Assembly (NCBI GenBank): GCA_020630875.1
Contig: JAHDIH010000008.1
Coordinates: forward strand, 214-64,213
Source: Deltaproteobacteria bacterium
GTDB taxonomy: Bacteria > Myxococcota_A > Polyangia > Haliangiales > Haliangiaceae
DNA length: 64,000 bases
Direction: 5' to 3'
Shown here in pieces: positions 1-10,104 of the stretch. The notes under the pieces are model-generated. The model did not search any database, was not told where the DNA came from, and was given only the letters and a program-made list of their open reading frames with translations. Every line of letters begins with the position of its first letter. Positions within the stretch are counted from its first letter, which is position 1. A program made the position numbers and the translations under genes.

Positions 1-1
1 G

Positions 2-1273
2 GTGCGGCAAGTTCTCCTATTAATTCTTTGTGTTGGCTTCCAGGGATGCGCTCCAAAGCAAGTTTCTCAGGCTGGGTGCAGCTCTGACAAGGATTGCAAA
101 GGCAACCGCGTTTGTGAAGCCAGTCGGTGCATCTCGCCCTTTAATCAAGCTCAAATGGAAGCACCGAGCGAGACCGAAGTAATAAAAAAGGGGGCGCCAC
201 CATTTTCTATGTTCGGCGGCGACTTGGCGAACACCGGAAGGGTTTCCGTCTCGTTTGGCTCGACACCACCCAAACCGCTGTGGACGTATAAGCTCGGTTT
301 TCCGATTGTAGGGGGGCCTACCGTGGGCCCTGATGGGACTGTTTACGTAGCATCTCATGGTAAAAGTTTGCATGCTGTAAGCGATGCTGGAAAAGAAAAG
401 TGGAAGTTCGAAGCCGCTGACCGAATCTGGAGTACTCCTGCGGTGGCTGAAGATGGCACGGTCTACGTTGGTTCTGATGACGACCATCTCTACGCGCTGA
501 GCAAAACTGGCGACCTCAATTGGAAAGTTCGCCTGGGAAGTTGCAGAAATCCGACAGGTTTTGGGCCGGATGGGACGCGTTGCGATGTCGATGGTGGCCC
601 TGTCATTGGAAGCGATGGAACCATCTATACTGGAGGAGACGGAATTTTCGCAGTGTGGCCCGATGGAACGTTTAGATGGAAAATGGCAACGGAAGAACAT
701 GTTTCTTCCGCGGTAGCCGTGTCGCCCGACGGAACCATTTACGGTGGGTCGCAAGCTGATGCGGTCTATGCCATTGATTCTTCGGGGGGACTAAAGTGGA
801 AAGTTCGTTTGACTCACGACGTGGAGTCTGCGCCCACCCTTGACGCTGATGAAAATGTGTACTTTGGAGCAGATGATGACAATATCCACGCCTACGACCG
901 CGATGGAAAGTTAAAGTGGCGTGTCGTAACGGAGGGAGACGTTCGGGCTTCGGTGGCATTAGCCCTGGACGGGACGGTGCTCGTTGGTTCCTACGACGGG
1001 AAGTTTTACTCCATTAACCCCAGCGGAGACGTCAAATGGATCTTTCACGCGGCGGGACGAATTCATGGCCCGGCGCTGGTCGACCCTAACGGCTCAGTGA
1101 TGTTTGGAGCGCAAGACGAGCACGTCTACGCTCTTGACCGAAAGGGTCGCTTGCTATGGTACCTCGAAGTTGATGATGATGTGGACAGTCCTTTGGCGGT
1201 AACTAACGACGGTCGATTGTATATTGCTGGAGATGACGGCATACTGCGAGCCTACCAACTATCGGAGAAATAA
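2..1273 (+). CDS. PQQ-like beta-propeller lipoprotein
   Basis: 423 residues from a GTG at base 2; the window edge hides anything upstream, so the start is provisional. The N-terminus reads as a lipoprotein signal with lipobox FQGC (Cys16). It is followed by a four-cysteine module (C-x5-C-x5-C-x4-C, about residues 26-43) and then repeated units of the form DGTVYVGS...LYAL...G.L.WK, about eight in all, typical of PQQ-binding-like (BamB/WD-like) propellers. The catalytic features of quinoprotein dehydrogenases are not apparent, so an envelope scaffold or binding role is likelier than an enzyme. RNase R begins immediately after its TAA, so the two are probably co-transcribed, but I see no functional link. 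Family call is good; substrate or partner unknown. Confidence 0.8.
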   Translation: MRQVLLLILCVGFQGCAPKQVSQAGCSSDKDCKGNRVCEASRCISPFNQAQMEAPSETEVIKKGAPPFSMFGGDLANTGRVSVSFGSTPPKPLWTYKLGFPIVGGPTVGPDGTVYVASHGKSLHAVSDAGKEKWKFEAADRIWSTPAVAEDGTVYVGSDDDHLYALSKTGDLNWKVRLGSCRNPTGFGPDGTRCDVDGGPVIGSDGTIYTGGDGIFAVWPDGTFRWKMATEEHVSSAVAVSPDGTIYGGSQADAVYAIDSSGGLKWKVRLTHDVESAPTLDADENVYFGADDDNIHAYDRDGKLKWRVVTEGDVRASVALALDGTVLVGSYDGKFYSINPSGDVKWIFHAAGRIHGPALVDPNGSVMFGAQDEHVYALDRKGRLLWYLEVDDDVDSPLAVTNDGRLYIAGDDGILRAYQLSEK

Positions 1274-3583
1274 TTGTTTAATCCAGATGACGTTCTGTCA
1301 TGCCTCGAAGAGGTTCATCCATCCCCGCTAAGTGTGGGACAAATTGCCTCAGAGTTAGGCGTAAAGAAACGGCACAGAGAAGCGGTGAAAAAAACGCTAG
1401 ACGAGTTGGTATTCTCAGGAAGAGTTAAGAGTGTCGGTAAGGGAAAGTACGCGTTTGCCTCTCAGACAACGGAAGAAGGAAAACTTATTGTTCATCATAG
1501 AGGTTACGCTTTTGTGCACGTGAGCGAAGGCAGATCGGTGTACGTTCATCAGGAGAAACAGTTAGATGCTCTTGATGGCGACACAGTAGAAATTTCTATC
1601 TGGCCATCCGCCAAAGGCTGGGATGGTGAAGTCATTCGGACGGTAGAGCGGGGAAGAAAACAACTTACCGGGGTTGTCGCGCGGTTCCGCGGCGACCAGG
1701 CTGTCATCTATCCTGACGACCCACGAATTTCCGTCGACCGAATTCTCGCAAGGGGGAAAAAGGCGGAGGTAGGGACCTGCGTTGTAGTCAACGTCGAGCG
1801 GTATCCCACTGCATACGACAGAGAAATTGAGGGTAAAGTAGTTTCTATTCTTGGTGCTCCCAACGACCCCGATGTTGAGACCAAAAAAATTCTAGTAGGG
1901 GGCGGGATTCCTCTGGAGTTTCCAAGCGATGTCGTTGCCGAAGCTGAAGCTGTTCCACTGACTGTTGGAAAAAGTGAAATGGTCGACCGAGAAGATTTGC
2001 GGCAGTTGCCGTTCGTAACGATTGATCCGATCACCGCAAGAGACTTTGACGACGCGCTTTACTGTGAGCCGACGAAGTCTGGGTATCGCGTTTTTGTGGC
2101 AGTCGCTGACGTTTCTTACTACGTTAATCCTGGAACCCATCTTGATAGAGAGGCGCAAAATCGCGGCGTTTCAGTTTATCTGCCGGACCGAGTAATACCA
2201 ATGCTTCCCGAGGCACTCTCAGCGGGAATTTGTTCGCTGAATCCGGAAGTGGATCGTATGGCGATGGTTGTAAAGATGGATTACACCCAAGACGGGGAGC
2301 GAACTTCTACAGACTTTTGCGCTGCGGTCATTCGTTCCCATGCGCGTTTTGCTTATGAAGATGTTGCTGAGGCATTGTATGAAGACGGCGGCAATAACTT
2401 AGGTGAGTATCACGAGATGGTTGCGTCTCTGGCAAAAATCGGAAGGCAAGCAAGGAAGAAGCGGCAAGCTAACGGTTCGCTAAATCTAGAGCTTGCTGAG
2501 CCTAAGGTCGTGCTCGATGAAGACGACGGTCGGACGGTACGGGAGATTGTAAAGTCTAAAAAAACTCAGTCGGTGACCAACGCCTATCAACTTGTCGAAG
2601 AGTTTATGATTGCCGCTAATATTGCCGTTGGTGAGTTTCTTTCTAAGCGGGCTCCCAAAGTAGTGTGGCGCGTCCATGAGCCACCAGATCAAGACAGGCT
2701 GGAAGAAGTTCGGCCTTTGCTTGAGTCGTTCGGGATTCCTTTAGACACCGAGCTTGCCACGACCCCTATTGGCTTACAAAAAGTTTTAAACCAAGTACAA
2801 ACCACCGATGCGAAACAAGCCCTTGGTTTTGCTCTGCTTCGAAGTTTGAAACAAGCTTGTTACACTACGACGCCACTTGGTCACTTTGGACTGGCCGCAA
2901 GAGACTATCTCCACTTTACGTCCCCCATCAGACGTTATCCCGACGTCACAGTTCATAGGCTCTTAAAACGAGTGCTCAAAAGTGAACGAAAGCCTGCGGG
3001 CAATCCTAAGTTTAACCAGCCAACCGTTGAGGAACTAGATAGCGCTGCAAGCTTTTCATCTCAGCTTGAGCGAAGAGCCGTCGATGCGGAACGAAGCGCA
3101 TTGGCTTTTTACCGCGCGCTGTACATGCGTCAGTTTGTCGGCGAGACCTATACCGGGCAAGTGGTTGGGGTTACTGACTTTGGTATCTTTATTCAGGTCA
3201 ACGAACCATTCGTTGAAGGGTTACTTAAGTACGATCAGCTTGGCGATGAAAGGTTTACGTACGACCCGGTAGTCAGGCAGGCGGTTGGAAATGAAACGAC
3301 TATCAAGCTTGGCGACACGATTGAAGTTGAATTGGTTGAAGTAAACATGCCGCTTCGAAGATTAGACTTCAGGCGCGCAGGCTATATTCCTTCACCAACT
3401 CGTGGCTTTCAAAATAGTCGCAAGGATGGAAAGCGTAGTTCGCGTAAGTCTCAAAAGGGGCCCAAAAGCCGAGAGCGCAGAGGCAAAGGAAAGAAGTCCA
3501 GACGCGAGTCACCGAATACAAGTAAGCCAAACAAGTCAGCGAAAAAGGGGCGAAAGACTACCAAAAAGAAGAAACGACGCTAG
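1274..3583 (+). CDS. rnr: Ribonuclease R (3'-5' exoribonuclease, RNB family)
   Basis: 769 residues, starting at a TTG directly abutting the upstream stop codon. Domain order fits RNase R: N-terminal winged-helix region (about 1-60), cold-shock/OB segments, the RNB catalytic domain with the metal-binding aspartate cluster in IDPITARDFDDAL (about 245-257), an S1 domain (about 620-700, GQVVGVTDFGIFIQV) and a very basic Lys/Arg/Ser-rich tail (about 705-769). Family knowledge: processive degradation of structured RNA, rRNA quality control and trans-translation. The tail probably binds RNA or ribosomes, as in other RNase R proteins. Its stop codon shares the palindrome CTAG (3580-3583) with the stop of the convergent CheA-like gene. 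Confidence 0.95.
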   Translation: MFNPDDVLSCLEEVHPSPLSVGQIASELGVKKRHREAVKKTLDELVFSGRVKSVGKGKYAFASQTTEEGKLIVHHRGYAFVHVSEGRSVYVHQEKQLDALDGDTVEISIWPSAKGWDGEVIRTVERGRKQLTGVVARFRGDQAVIYPDDPRISVDRILARGKKAEVGTCVVVNVERYPTAYDREIEGKVVSILGAPNDPDVETKKILVGGGIPLEFPSDVVAEAEAVPLTVGKSEMVDREDLRQLPFVTIDPITARDFDDALYCEPTKSGYRVFVAVADVSYYVNPGTHLDREAQNRGVSVYLPDRVIPMLPEALSAGICSLNPEVDRMAMVVKMDYTQDGERTSTDFCAAVIRSHARFAYEDVAEALYEDGGNNLGEYHEMVASLAKIGRQARKKRQANGSLNLELAEPKVVLDEDDGRTVREIVKSKKTQSVTNAYQLVEEFMIAANIAVGEFLSKRAPKVVWRVHEPPDQDRLEEVRPLLESFGIPLDTELATTPIGLQKVLNQVQTTDAKQALGFALLRSLKQACYTTTPLGHFGLAARDYLHFTSPIRRYPDVTVHRLLKRVLKSERKPAGNPKFNQPTVEELDSAASFSSQLERRAVDAERSALAFYRALYMRQFVGETYTGQVVGVTDFGIFIQVNEPFVEGLLKYDQLGDERFTYDPVVRQAVGNETTIKLGDTIEVELVEVNMPLRRLDFRRAGYIPSPTRGFQNSRKDGKRSSRKSQKGPKSRERRGKGKKSRRESPNTSKPNKSAKKGRKTTKKKKRR

Positions 3584-5619
3584 TGTTTTCGCAGTCGACT
3601 TTCGATACTTTTGAGGTCTTGGTCTACCAGGGGCTTACTTAATATTGCTTCGACATCACTTTGCGAGAACATGGTTGTTGCTTGTGATATCGGCAATGAC
3701 GTCATTACAAATATTGGAATTGATTTAAGCCGCTCGTCCATTTTCATTGTTGCGACAAGTTTGGCCCCAGTCATCTCTGGCATCTCAATGTCGGTGATTA
3801 CGGCACCATAATGGCGAGTGCGCATCAAGTCTAATGCTGAGGTGGCACTTTCAACAGCATCCGCGATCATTCCTCGTCTGCTGAGGTACATTGCAACCGC
3901 CGTTCTCGCGACGGCAGAGTCATCAACTACAAGAACTCGTTTGTTGGCAAGCGTAGTTCTGTTTCTTCTTGAGTGCATCCTTTCGAGGGCTTCCGTGTCG
4001 ATTACCAGCTGGACGTTTCCGGAGCCACTGACGGTCCCGCTTGAAAAAAGCGACATGGGTAACATTAGTTTGGGAAGAGGTTTCACAACGATTTCACGTT
4101 CGCCAATTATTTTATCGACGTAGATCGCATAGGGATTTTTTGCACCTCGTACAATTATCACTGGTGCGGGGTAGCTGGCATCAACTGAAAACGTCGTACG
4201 TAAATCGAACTCGCGAACGCTACGTTCTTGCCAGTTGATTGGTGACATTGTTTTTTCGATGGTTCCTTGGACCCTCGATTGGTCAATGCAATACACCGTG
4301 TCGCCCACCTTGAATAACAACGCCTGCCCAACGGAGGTGACTCTTGGGATGGTTACGACAAATGCCGTACCCTGGTCGTCAGAGCCTACGTCTATTCGTC
4401 CGCTGATACTTTTTACTCTTTTTAACGCGTCGCTTAGGCCGACCCCTCGGCCAGATGCGACGTTAGCGTTATCTTTGGTAGTGAGCCCTTCGGCGAATAA
4501 GGTTGCGAGTAGGGCCGCCTTACTACTGCTTTCGATTTGTTGAGCACTCCAGCTTTCGGCCAGCTTTTCCTTTAGTCGCGACATGTTAACGCCGCTACCA
4601 TTGTCTCTAACCTCAAGGTAAAAATTGTCACGTCCACGGCTGGCGATGATTGTAACTTGTGGGTGCTCGCCAAACTCAGCGTGAGCGATAGCATTCTTGA
4701 CAAGTTGTATGACTACCGGCGAAAGCTGCGCTATCAGAAACGCATCTATTTGAGTGGCTCCACCTTTGATAACAAAAGCGATTTCCTTTTTCTGTTGAAT
4801 GGCGGCATGTCTGAATCCCGGAAGGAGACGGCCGAGCCATCTTTCGACTGAAACCAAGCGGGTTTCTAGGATACTTTCTTGTAGGTTGGTAGAAGTGGTT
4901 TGCAGGCCCGCTAGTTCTCTTGCCATCTGTTGATGAAGGGACTGCAGCTTCGCGATTTGTACGGCTAACGTACCTTCTACTTTCGCCAAAGATTCCGCAT
5001 TTTTTTCTCTTTCCCATTGCCTACGCGCACTGGTGAGTCCTGAAATTAGGTCTCTAAGCGATTCGCGAGATTGCGAAAGAATCGTCAGTTCTTGCCTGAA
5101 ACTAGCGTTTTTGGTTTTCAGCGCAGCCTGATCAAAAACAAGTTGTCCGCTCAGGTGCACTAAATTGGCGACTTTTTGTTCTGATATGGAAATGCTAGGC
5201 ATCGGAATTGGGACTGACGGCGTCTCGGCAATCGACTGAGGAATCGCGTCACCCAAGGCTTCCACATCGCTTGAGGCTGTTTTCAGTCCATCGATGGTAC
5301 GCCGTGCGAGGGACTCTTTTTCAGGAGACAGGCTGGCCAAATGCACCGCCGCAAAGGCGGTAGTTAATTGAGAACTACTCACGGAAAGTTCTGCAACTAT
5401 GGTTTCTAGGTCGTGGACGATCGACGCAAAGTCATGACGTCCGATTACTCCCGCACTGCCTTTTATTGTATGTAACGCTTCCAGGGGAATGGACTGATGG
5501 GTTGCTTGCTTTGTTGGCTCAAGCAACCAATCTTGGCAACGTTGGAAGCAGGTGGTGCACTCCTCTTCAAAGGAAGTTCGCAACATTTCTTTTTCTGCCT
5601 CTGTCAGTCCGTCAAACAC
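3580..5619 (-). CDS. CheA-type hybrid histidine kinase (Hpt-HATPase-CheW-receiver)
   Basis: 679 residues, GTG start overlapping the CheW-like stop (TAGTG). An Hpt domain carries the phospho-accepting His50 in HTIKGSAG; a helical dimerisation region spans about 150-260; the HATPase has N-box LVKNAIAHA (306-314), G1 DNGSGVN (339-345) and G2 GRGVGLSDA (390-398). A CheW-like domain follows (about 430-520), then a receiver (about 560-679) with acidic pair Asp566/Asp567, phospho-acceptor Asp610 and Lys662. This is the architecture of hybrid CheA proteins in non-flagellar chemosensory systems. Downstream of a CheW-like and a receiver-PATAN gene in one operon. No MCP, CheR or CheB lies nearby, so the input is unknown. 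Kinase residues look intact. Confidence 0.9.
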   Translation of the reverse strand: MFDGLTEAEKEMLRTSFEEECTTCFQRCQDWLLEPTKQATHQSIPLEALHTIKGSAGVIGRHDFASIVHDLETIVAELSVSSSQLTTAFAAVHLASLSPEKESLARRTIDGLKTASSDVEALGDAIPQSIAETPSVPIPMPSISISEQKVANLVHLSGQLVFDQAALKTKNASFRQELTILSQSRESLRDLISGLTSARRQWEREKNAESLAKVEGTLAVQIAKLQSLHQQMARELAGLQTTSTNLQESILETRLVSVERWLGRLLPGFRHAAIQQKKEIAFVIKGGATQIDAFLIAQLSPVVIQLVKNAIAHAEFGEHPQVTIIASRGRDNFYLEVRDNGSGVNMSRLKEKLAESWSAQQIESSSKAALLATLFAEGLTTKDNANVASGRGVGLSDALKRVKSISGRIDVGSDDQGTAFVVTIPRVTSVGQALLFKVGDTVYCIDQSRVQGTIEKTMSPINWQERSVREFDLRTTFSVDASYPAPVIIVRGAKNPYAIYVDKIIGEREIVVKPLPKLMLPMSLFSSGTVSGSGNVQLVIDTEALERMHSRRNRTTLANKRVLVVDDSAVARTAVAMYLSRRGMIADAVESATSALDLMRTRHYGAVITDIEMPEMTGAKLVATMKMDERLKSIPIFVMTSLPISQATTMFSQSDVEAILSKPLVDQDLKSIESRLRKH

Positions 5620-5975
5620 TATTTAGTCATCCGTTTAGAAATCTGTTGGTAAAGTTCTCGAGGACGCGTCACCCCAATTAGGGAACCAGAAAATTCTACG
5701 GACGCAGCATCAAGTGCAACTCGAGATGTACCGATTACTTCTGAGACTTCAACCACAAACGCCTCGCGTTCGTGGGTTAGCATAATCCAGTGGTTGGCAT
5801 CGCCGGCCCAACTTATCAGTGAGGCAATAGTACCATCGATGTTAATCAGTCCTTTTAGCGGTGGAGACGGCAGCGGCAGTTTTGTGACTCGAGAGAGTTT
5901 GTCAATCTGTACGCCACCAGCTAGTGCCACGATATCGCTATCGCACCTAACTATTACGACTGGTTCATCTTTCAA
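5619..5975 (-). CDS. CheW-like coupling protein
   Basis: 118 residues from a TTG start at 5975 that overlaps the end of the upstream receiver-PATAN gene (stop 5965-5967). The sequence resembles one small CheW/SH3-like domain: an LPLPSPPLKGLINIDGTI-type strand-turn, then an ITLTHE-like strand and a central hydrophobic stretch. It is shorter than free-standing CheW (about 150-165 residues), so it may lack one subdomain. Tightly packed between the response regulator and the CheA-like kinase, it most plausibly couples the kinase to a sensor. Assignment rests on context plus modest sequence resemblance. Confidence 0.65.
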   Translation of the reverse strand: MKDEPVVIVRCDSDIVALAGGVQIDKLSRVTKLPLPSPPLKGLINIDGTIASLISWAGDANHWIMLTHEREAFVVEVSEVIGTSRVALDAASVEFSGSLIGVTRPRELYQQISKRMTK

Positions 5976-7266
5976 CGGAACTTCGAGCTCTCTTAACTAG
6001 TTTGGCGGTTAGAAATCGATACACGATGTTGGCAACATCAAACGAAGTCGAGTGCGAAGACTGTATTACTTCTTTAAGCGTAGTCTGACCGTCCAACATT
6101 GATAGTATCTTCTTTTCTTGCAGCGTTAGCTCGGCCTCTCCCCAATGGGTTTGGTTTTGATTGCACGCCAAAAATACTTCGTCGAAGTCTCTGATCTCAT
6201 CTTCTATCAGGTGCCATTCGTCGATCCTACGGAGCCCCTCCATTACCAACCCTTGCACGCCAACGGTAATCTGCGCAGAAGTTACGTTTCTAGGAAGTTC
6301 ATCAAGCGTTTCGAATTCAAATGTTCCTTTTTGCCAACGCAACGTCTCGTAAATAATCTCACACGTTTGTTTCTTCAAAACGTGTTGCAGTTGTTCTTCA
6401 GTAAGTTTTCCGCAGCCGACAAGAAATTTTCCTATTGGTGCGCTGGTGGACGCTCGCGTTTTGAGTAGATCGTTCAGCTCTTGCTCGCTCAGTAAGTTTT
6501 CTCTGATTACAATTTTGCCAAAGACGTGCTCTCCAGAAAGGCCGCTTCCGAGTGCAAGCATCAACTTTCCTTTTAAAAACGCAATTCTTGCTGTTTGATG
6601 ACGACTACGTACCCACAGGATTCCAGTTTGATTTTGAAGTTCGAGTAGCTGCAAAATTTCAGCTAGTGGCAATATGGAAAGGTTTCCATACATGGCAAGA
6701 GAGTTGTTGGCTTGCGTAAGCACGTTTCTTGCAAACTCTACGGTCAGGTTATCATCGAAAAATTCAACGAAAGCCTCCCGCATTGTAGAGTCTAAGATTC
6801 CAGCATCCGCTAAACGTTTCGCAAGACTCGCTCTTAGGTTGGAAAGCAAATTACTTCGTTTGGTTTCAGGAGCCACCGTAAGGCCTCGAACCCTAGGTTG
6901 TTTCTGACGCATCGCAGCATCCGTGACAGCAAGTAAGCTTTCGGGTGAAAAAGGCTTCGTGATGTAATCTACCACCCGATTTTGGCTCACGAAGCGATCT
7001 CCTATCTGATCGCCTCGGGCGCTCATCAGAACTACAGGAGGCGGGTCTTTGAAGTCTATCAGGGACTGACAGAACTGGTGGCCGTTTACCTTCGGCATGA
7101 CGAAGTCGAGAAGTATCAGGTCAAAACTATTGGATTTTACCAGTTTTAGGCCTTCTTCTCCGTCTTCAGCGACGGTGACATCAATTCCTGCTTTGGTGAG
7201 AATCAACGAAACTACTTGTCGGATAGTAGAGCTATCGTCAACTACAAGTATGCGTTGTACTCCCAT
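5965..7266 (-). CDS. Response regulator with receiver and PATAN (DUF4388) domain
   Basis: 433 residues. The N-terminal receiver (about 1-120) has the paired acidic residues in VVDDSS, the phospho-acceptor in LLDFVMPKV (about residue 54) and the conserved Lys in ITKPFS. The middle (about 190-340) looks like a PATAN/DUF4388 module: GNLSILPLAEILQLLELQ, then a KGKLMLALGS-type strand, repeated EQEL/EEQL helices and an EIIYETLRWQKGTFEFE segment. Such proteins are widespread in Myxococcota and are thought to relay signals by protein contacts rather than DNA binding; no DNA-binding output domain is visible. First gene of the three-gene chemosensory-like operon and divergent from the double kinase gene, with 83 bases between them. 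Confidence 0.88.
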   Translation of the reverse strand: MGVQRILVVDDSSTIRQVVSLILTKAGIDVTVAEDGEEGLKLVKSNSFDLILLDFVMPKVNGHQFCQSLIDFKDPPPVVLMSARGDQIGDRFVSQNRVVDYITKPFSPESLLAVTDAAMRQKQPRVRGLTVAPETKRSNLLSNLRASLAKRLADAGILDSTMREAFVEFFDDNLTVEFARNVLTQANNSLAMYGNLSILPLAEILQLLELQNQTGILWVRSRHQTARIAFLKGKLMLALGSGLSGEHVFGKIVIRENLLSEQELNDLLKTRASTSAPIGKFLVGCGKLTEEQLQHVLKKQTCEIIYETLRWQKGTFEFETLDELPRNVTSAQITVGVQGLVMEGLRRIDEWHLIEDEIRDFDEVFLACNQNQTHWGEAELTLQEKKILSMLDGQTTLKEVIQSSHSTSFDVANIVYRFLTAKLVKRARSSVER

Positions 7267-7349
7267 GTGGGCTAATAGTAGTGCGAACTTTAGCGCCTTA
7301 CAACTGCCAACCTGGTATTACGTTTGGTAGCCTAAGGTAGCGTATTAAA

Positions 7350-10103
7350 ATGGAGAACTTGCAGCAGTCACATACCGACTTTCCGTTGGAATTTGGTAGA
7401 TACTACTTGCTCTCCCCATTGGCTAAAGGGGGGATGGGAGCACTGTATCTGGCTGCGGCCGGTGAAGCTGGAATGCCGCGCCTGGTCGCAATTAAAACGG
7501 TGTTGCCGCACCTGGCCGATGAGGAATACAAAGCGCGGTTTAGAGATGAAGCGAAGGTTGTTGTAAAGCTTGCTCACTCCAACTTGGTTCCCGTTTTTGA
7601 TGCAGGCACCGTTGGCGGCGAACTTTTTGTCGCGATGGAATACGTTGCCGGCCAAGATCTTAGAGCCATTTGGAATCGGTGCGCGCAAAAACGTGTCGCG
7701 TTTCCTGTCGACGTTGCGGTTTACCTAATTCGAGAGTTATGTCGAGGGTTGGCTTACGCGCATTCGTTCCCGACGCTTGGACTGGTTCATCGCGACGTAT
7801 CTCCGCCGAACGTGATGGTTTCCTATTCGGGAGAAGTGAAACTAACCGACTTTGGTTTGGCTACCTCGACGATCAAAACAGAAAAGACCGCGCCAGGAGT
7901 CGTTTACGGGAAAGTCTCGTACATGTCACCGGAACAAGCCCGAGGCGAAGAGTTAGACGGCAGGTCCGATCAATACGCGCTAGGGATTGTGCTTTGGGAA
8001 CTTCTGACAGGCAGACAACTTTATCCTAGCCAACAAGACAAACCAAAGGCGCTGATAGACCGCGCAAAAAATGAAGAAGCGCCACTGCCATCCACCGCGA
8101 CAAAAAGGGTAGGGGCAGAGCTCGATGTCATTTGCAGTAAGTCTTTGAGTCCTTTGGCGGAAAACCGATACAAAAACTTGTCCGAGATGCAGCGGGATTT
8201 AACTAAGTGGTTGTCAAAGCATGCTCCGACAACCGACTCGTCTAGGATTCAAGGATTCCTAAGAGAACTTTTCATCGAAGACATTGAAGCTGAAGAAACT
8301 CGAAACAGTGAGCTCTTAGATACTCTCAAAAAGGGAGTCACCAGATTTGGTGGTCGATCAAAACTTCCTCTCAGACAACAAGGAAAAACAGGACGACGAG
8401 CCGACGACCGTGGTGCTCAGTCTATCGATCGAAGGCTCGATGAGGATAGGCGCAATGAAAATAAAGGCGTTGGTTCTCGCGAAAACCCGCTAGGAACGGA
8501 GGAACTTGTCGGGTCAGTCCTGGACGGCCGCTATCGCGTTGAACGTTTAATCGGCGAGGGTGGCATGGGGCGAGTGTACAGCGCCGAACACGTGGAGATC
8601 GCAAAGAGGGTTGCGATCAAAGTGTTGCATCCCGTCTATCAGTCAATGCCAGATTTGGTGGAGCGCTTTCGGCGAGAGGCCAGGGCAGCCGCAAGTATTG
8701 GTAACAAACATATCGTTGACATCACGGACTCTGGTACCACGGCGGATGGCTCGGCATATTTCGTGATGGAGTACCTGGAGGGGAAAGATCTCTGCGACGT
8801 CTTGGAAGAAAAAGGCGCATTGGAAATACCGGTCGCGCGAGAGCTGATTCTACAAGTTTGCGATGCGCTAGCTTCAGCGCATGCTGCTGGTATTGTTCAT
8901 CGCGACTTGAAACCTGAAAATCTTTTGGTAACTCATACTCGCTCTGGGGCTCCATTTGTAAAAATATTAGATTTTGGAATTGCCAAAAATATAGAAGCTG
9001 AAGAAGCAAGAGAGCGTAAGCTTACGACGCCGGGAGTCGCAGTTGGAACGCCGGAATACATGGCGCCAGAACAAGCCGCCGGTAGGCCCGCTGATGTTAG
9101 GTCCGACGTCTATTCGGTTGGTGCCATATTGTACGAGATGTTAGTGGGGCGTCCTCCGTATTCTGGAGAGAACTTCATGGAGATTTTGTCTGCGAAGGCT
9201 ACGGTCGACCCACCGTTAGTGAACTCACTAAATCCTCAGATACCACAAGATGTATCCGACGTGGTTGCCAAGTCCATGGCCAGAAACCCAAGCGAGCGGC
9301 CTCAGACAATGTTGGAAATGTCAGAGTTGGTTTCAAGGTTTTCCTCAGAGCCAACGTACCAGAGTCCAGAAGATTCACACCGAATCGCAACGCGTGCCAT
9401 GCCAGCAATGACGGCCGATCTGCCCGTGATGGAGGCAAAGCAGTCTCGGTGGTTGTTGTGGTCAGCCCTCACTGTACTCGCACTCGCAGGAGCTGCAGCA
9501 GCTGTATATTTTTCCGGGGTACTTGCGCCGCAACCAGCTCCCGCATTTCAGTACTTTGATGCAGCCCCAGACGCCATGGCAGACGCGGTGCCTGATGCAC
9601 CAATCGATGCTAGGCCTATTGATGCTTCCCGCAAGCTCTTGGATGCGGCGGTGGAGACTGACGCTGCTAAAGTAGAAACCGTTGCTTCTAGTTCTCAATC
9701 GTCTGCGCCAAAGTTGACAAAAAAGGAACGAAGAGCAAAAGCGAAGCGCGAGGCGGCATCGGCCCTAAATAAAGCGTTAGCCGGAAAGAAAAAGTACAAA
9801 TGGCGAACGACGCGCCAGTCAGCGAAACTTGCACTTAGAAAGGCTAAAGACGCCGGAGATAGTGGCATCGCACGGCGAGCAAACTACTTGGCAGCTCTGT
9901 CTGAGTTTCAACTAGGGAATAATCGCGCCGCCTATGGCTACGTCAAGAATGCGGGCTCGAGCTCTTCTACACTCTTGTTGCATGGTCACATTCTAACGAA
10001 ACTAGGTAAGAAAAGCGCCGCGAGAAACATGTACCAAAAAGTCCTCGCAAAAGATCCCAAGGGGAAAAACGGCAAAGCTGCCAAATTAGCGCTTCAAGAA
10101 TAG
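7350..10103 (+). CDS. Membrane Ser/Thr protein kinase with two tandem kinase domains
   Basis: 917 residues with two complete Hanks-type kinase domains. Kinase 1 (about 15-290) has [12 protein letters not shown], the HRDVSPPN catalytic loop and DFG (LTDFGLA). Kinase 2 (about 390-660) has [25 protein letters not shown] and DFG (ILDFGIA). Between them is a charged, disordered-looking linker. A single membrane segment lies at about 700-724, followed by an Asp-Ala-Pro-rich linker and a basic C-terminal region ending in TPR-like helices, presumably periplasmic. Both kinases retain catalytic residues, so both may be active. The HRDVSP form in kinase 1 is typical of myxobacterial kinases. Divergent from the chemosensory operon, suggesting but not proving joint function. 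Confidence 0.92.
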   Translation: MENLQQSHTDFPLEFGRYYLLSPLAKGGMGALYLAAAGEAGMPRLVAIKTVLPHLADEEYKARFRDEAKVVVKLAHSNLVPVFDAGTVGGELFVAMEYVAGQDLRAIWNRCAQKRVAFPVDVAVYLIRELCRGLAYAHSFPTLGLVHRDVSPPNVMVSYSGEVKLTDFGLATSTIKTEKTAPGVVYGKVSYMSPEQARGEELDGRSDQYALGIVLWELLTGRQLYPSQQDKPKALIDRAKNEEAPLPSTATKRVGAELDVICSKSLSPLAENRYKNLSEMQRDLTKWLSKHAPTTDSSRIQGFLRELFIEDIEAEETRNSELLDTLKKGVTRFGGRSKLPLRQQGKTGRRADDRGAQSIDRRLDEDRRNENKGVGSRENPLGTEELVGSVLDGRYRVERLIGEGGMGRVYSAEHVEIAKRVAIKVLHPVYQSMPDLVERFRREARAAASIGNKHIVDITDSGTTADGSAYFVMEYLEGKDLCDVLEEKGALEIPVARELILQVCDALASAHAAGIVHRDLKPENLLVTHTRSGAPFVKILDFGIAKNIEAEEARERKLTTPGVAVGTPEYMAPEQAAGRPADVRSDVYSVGAILYEMLVGRPPYSGENFMEILSAKATVDPPLVNSLNPQIPQDVSDVVAKSMARNPSERPQTMLEMSELVSRFSSEPTYQSPEDSHRIATRAMPAMTADLPVMEAKQSRWLLWSALTVLALAGAAAAVYFSGVLAPQPAPAFQYFDAAPDAMADAVPDAPIDARPIDASRKLLDAAVETDAAKVETVASSSQSSAPKLTKKERRAKAKREAASALNKALAGKKKYKWRTTRQSAKLALRKAKDAGDSGIARRANYLAALSEFQLGNNRAAYGYVKNAGSSSSTLLLHGHILTKLGKKSAARNMYQKVLAKDPKGKNGKAAKLALQE

Positions 10104-10104
10104 T

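Noticed and set aside
20-754. 244-residue minus-strand open frame across the beta-propeller gene
   Set aside because: It runs antisense to a clearly recognisable protein and shows no domain or RBS.
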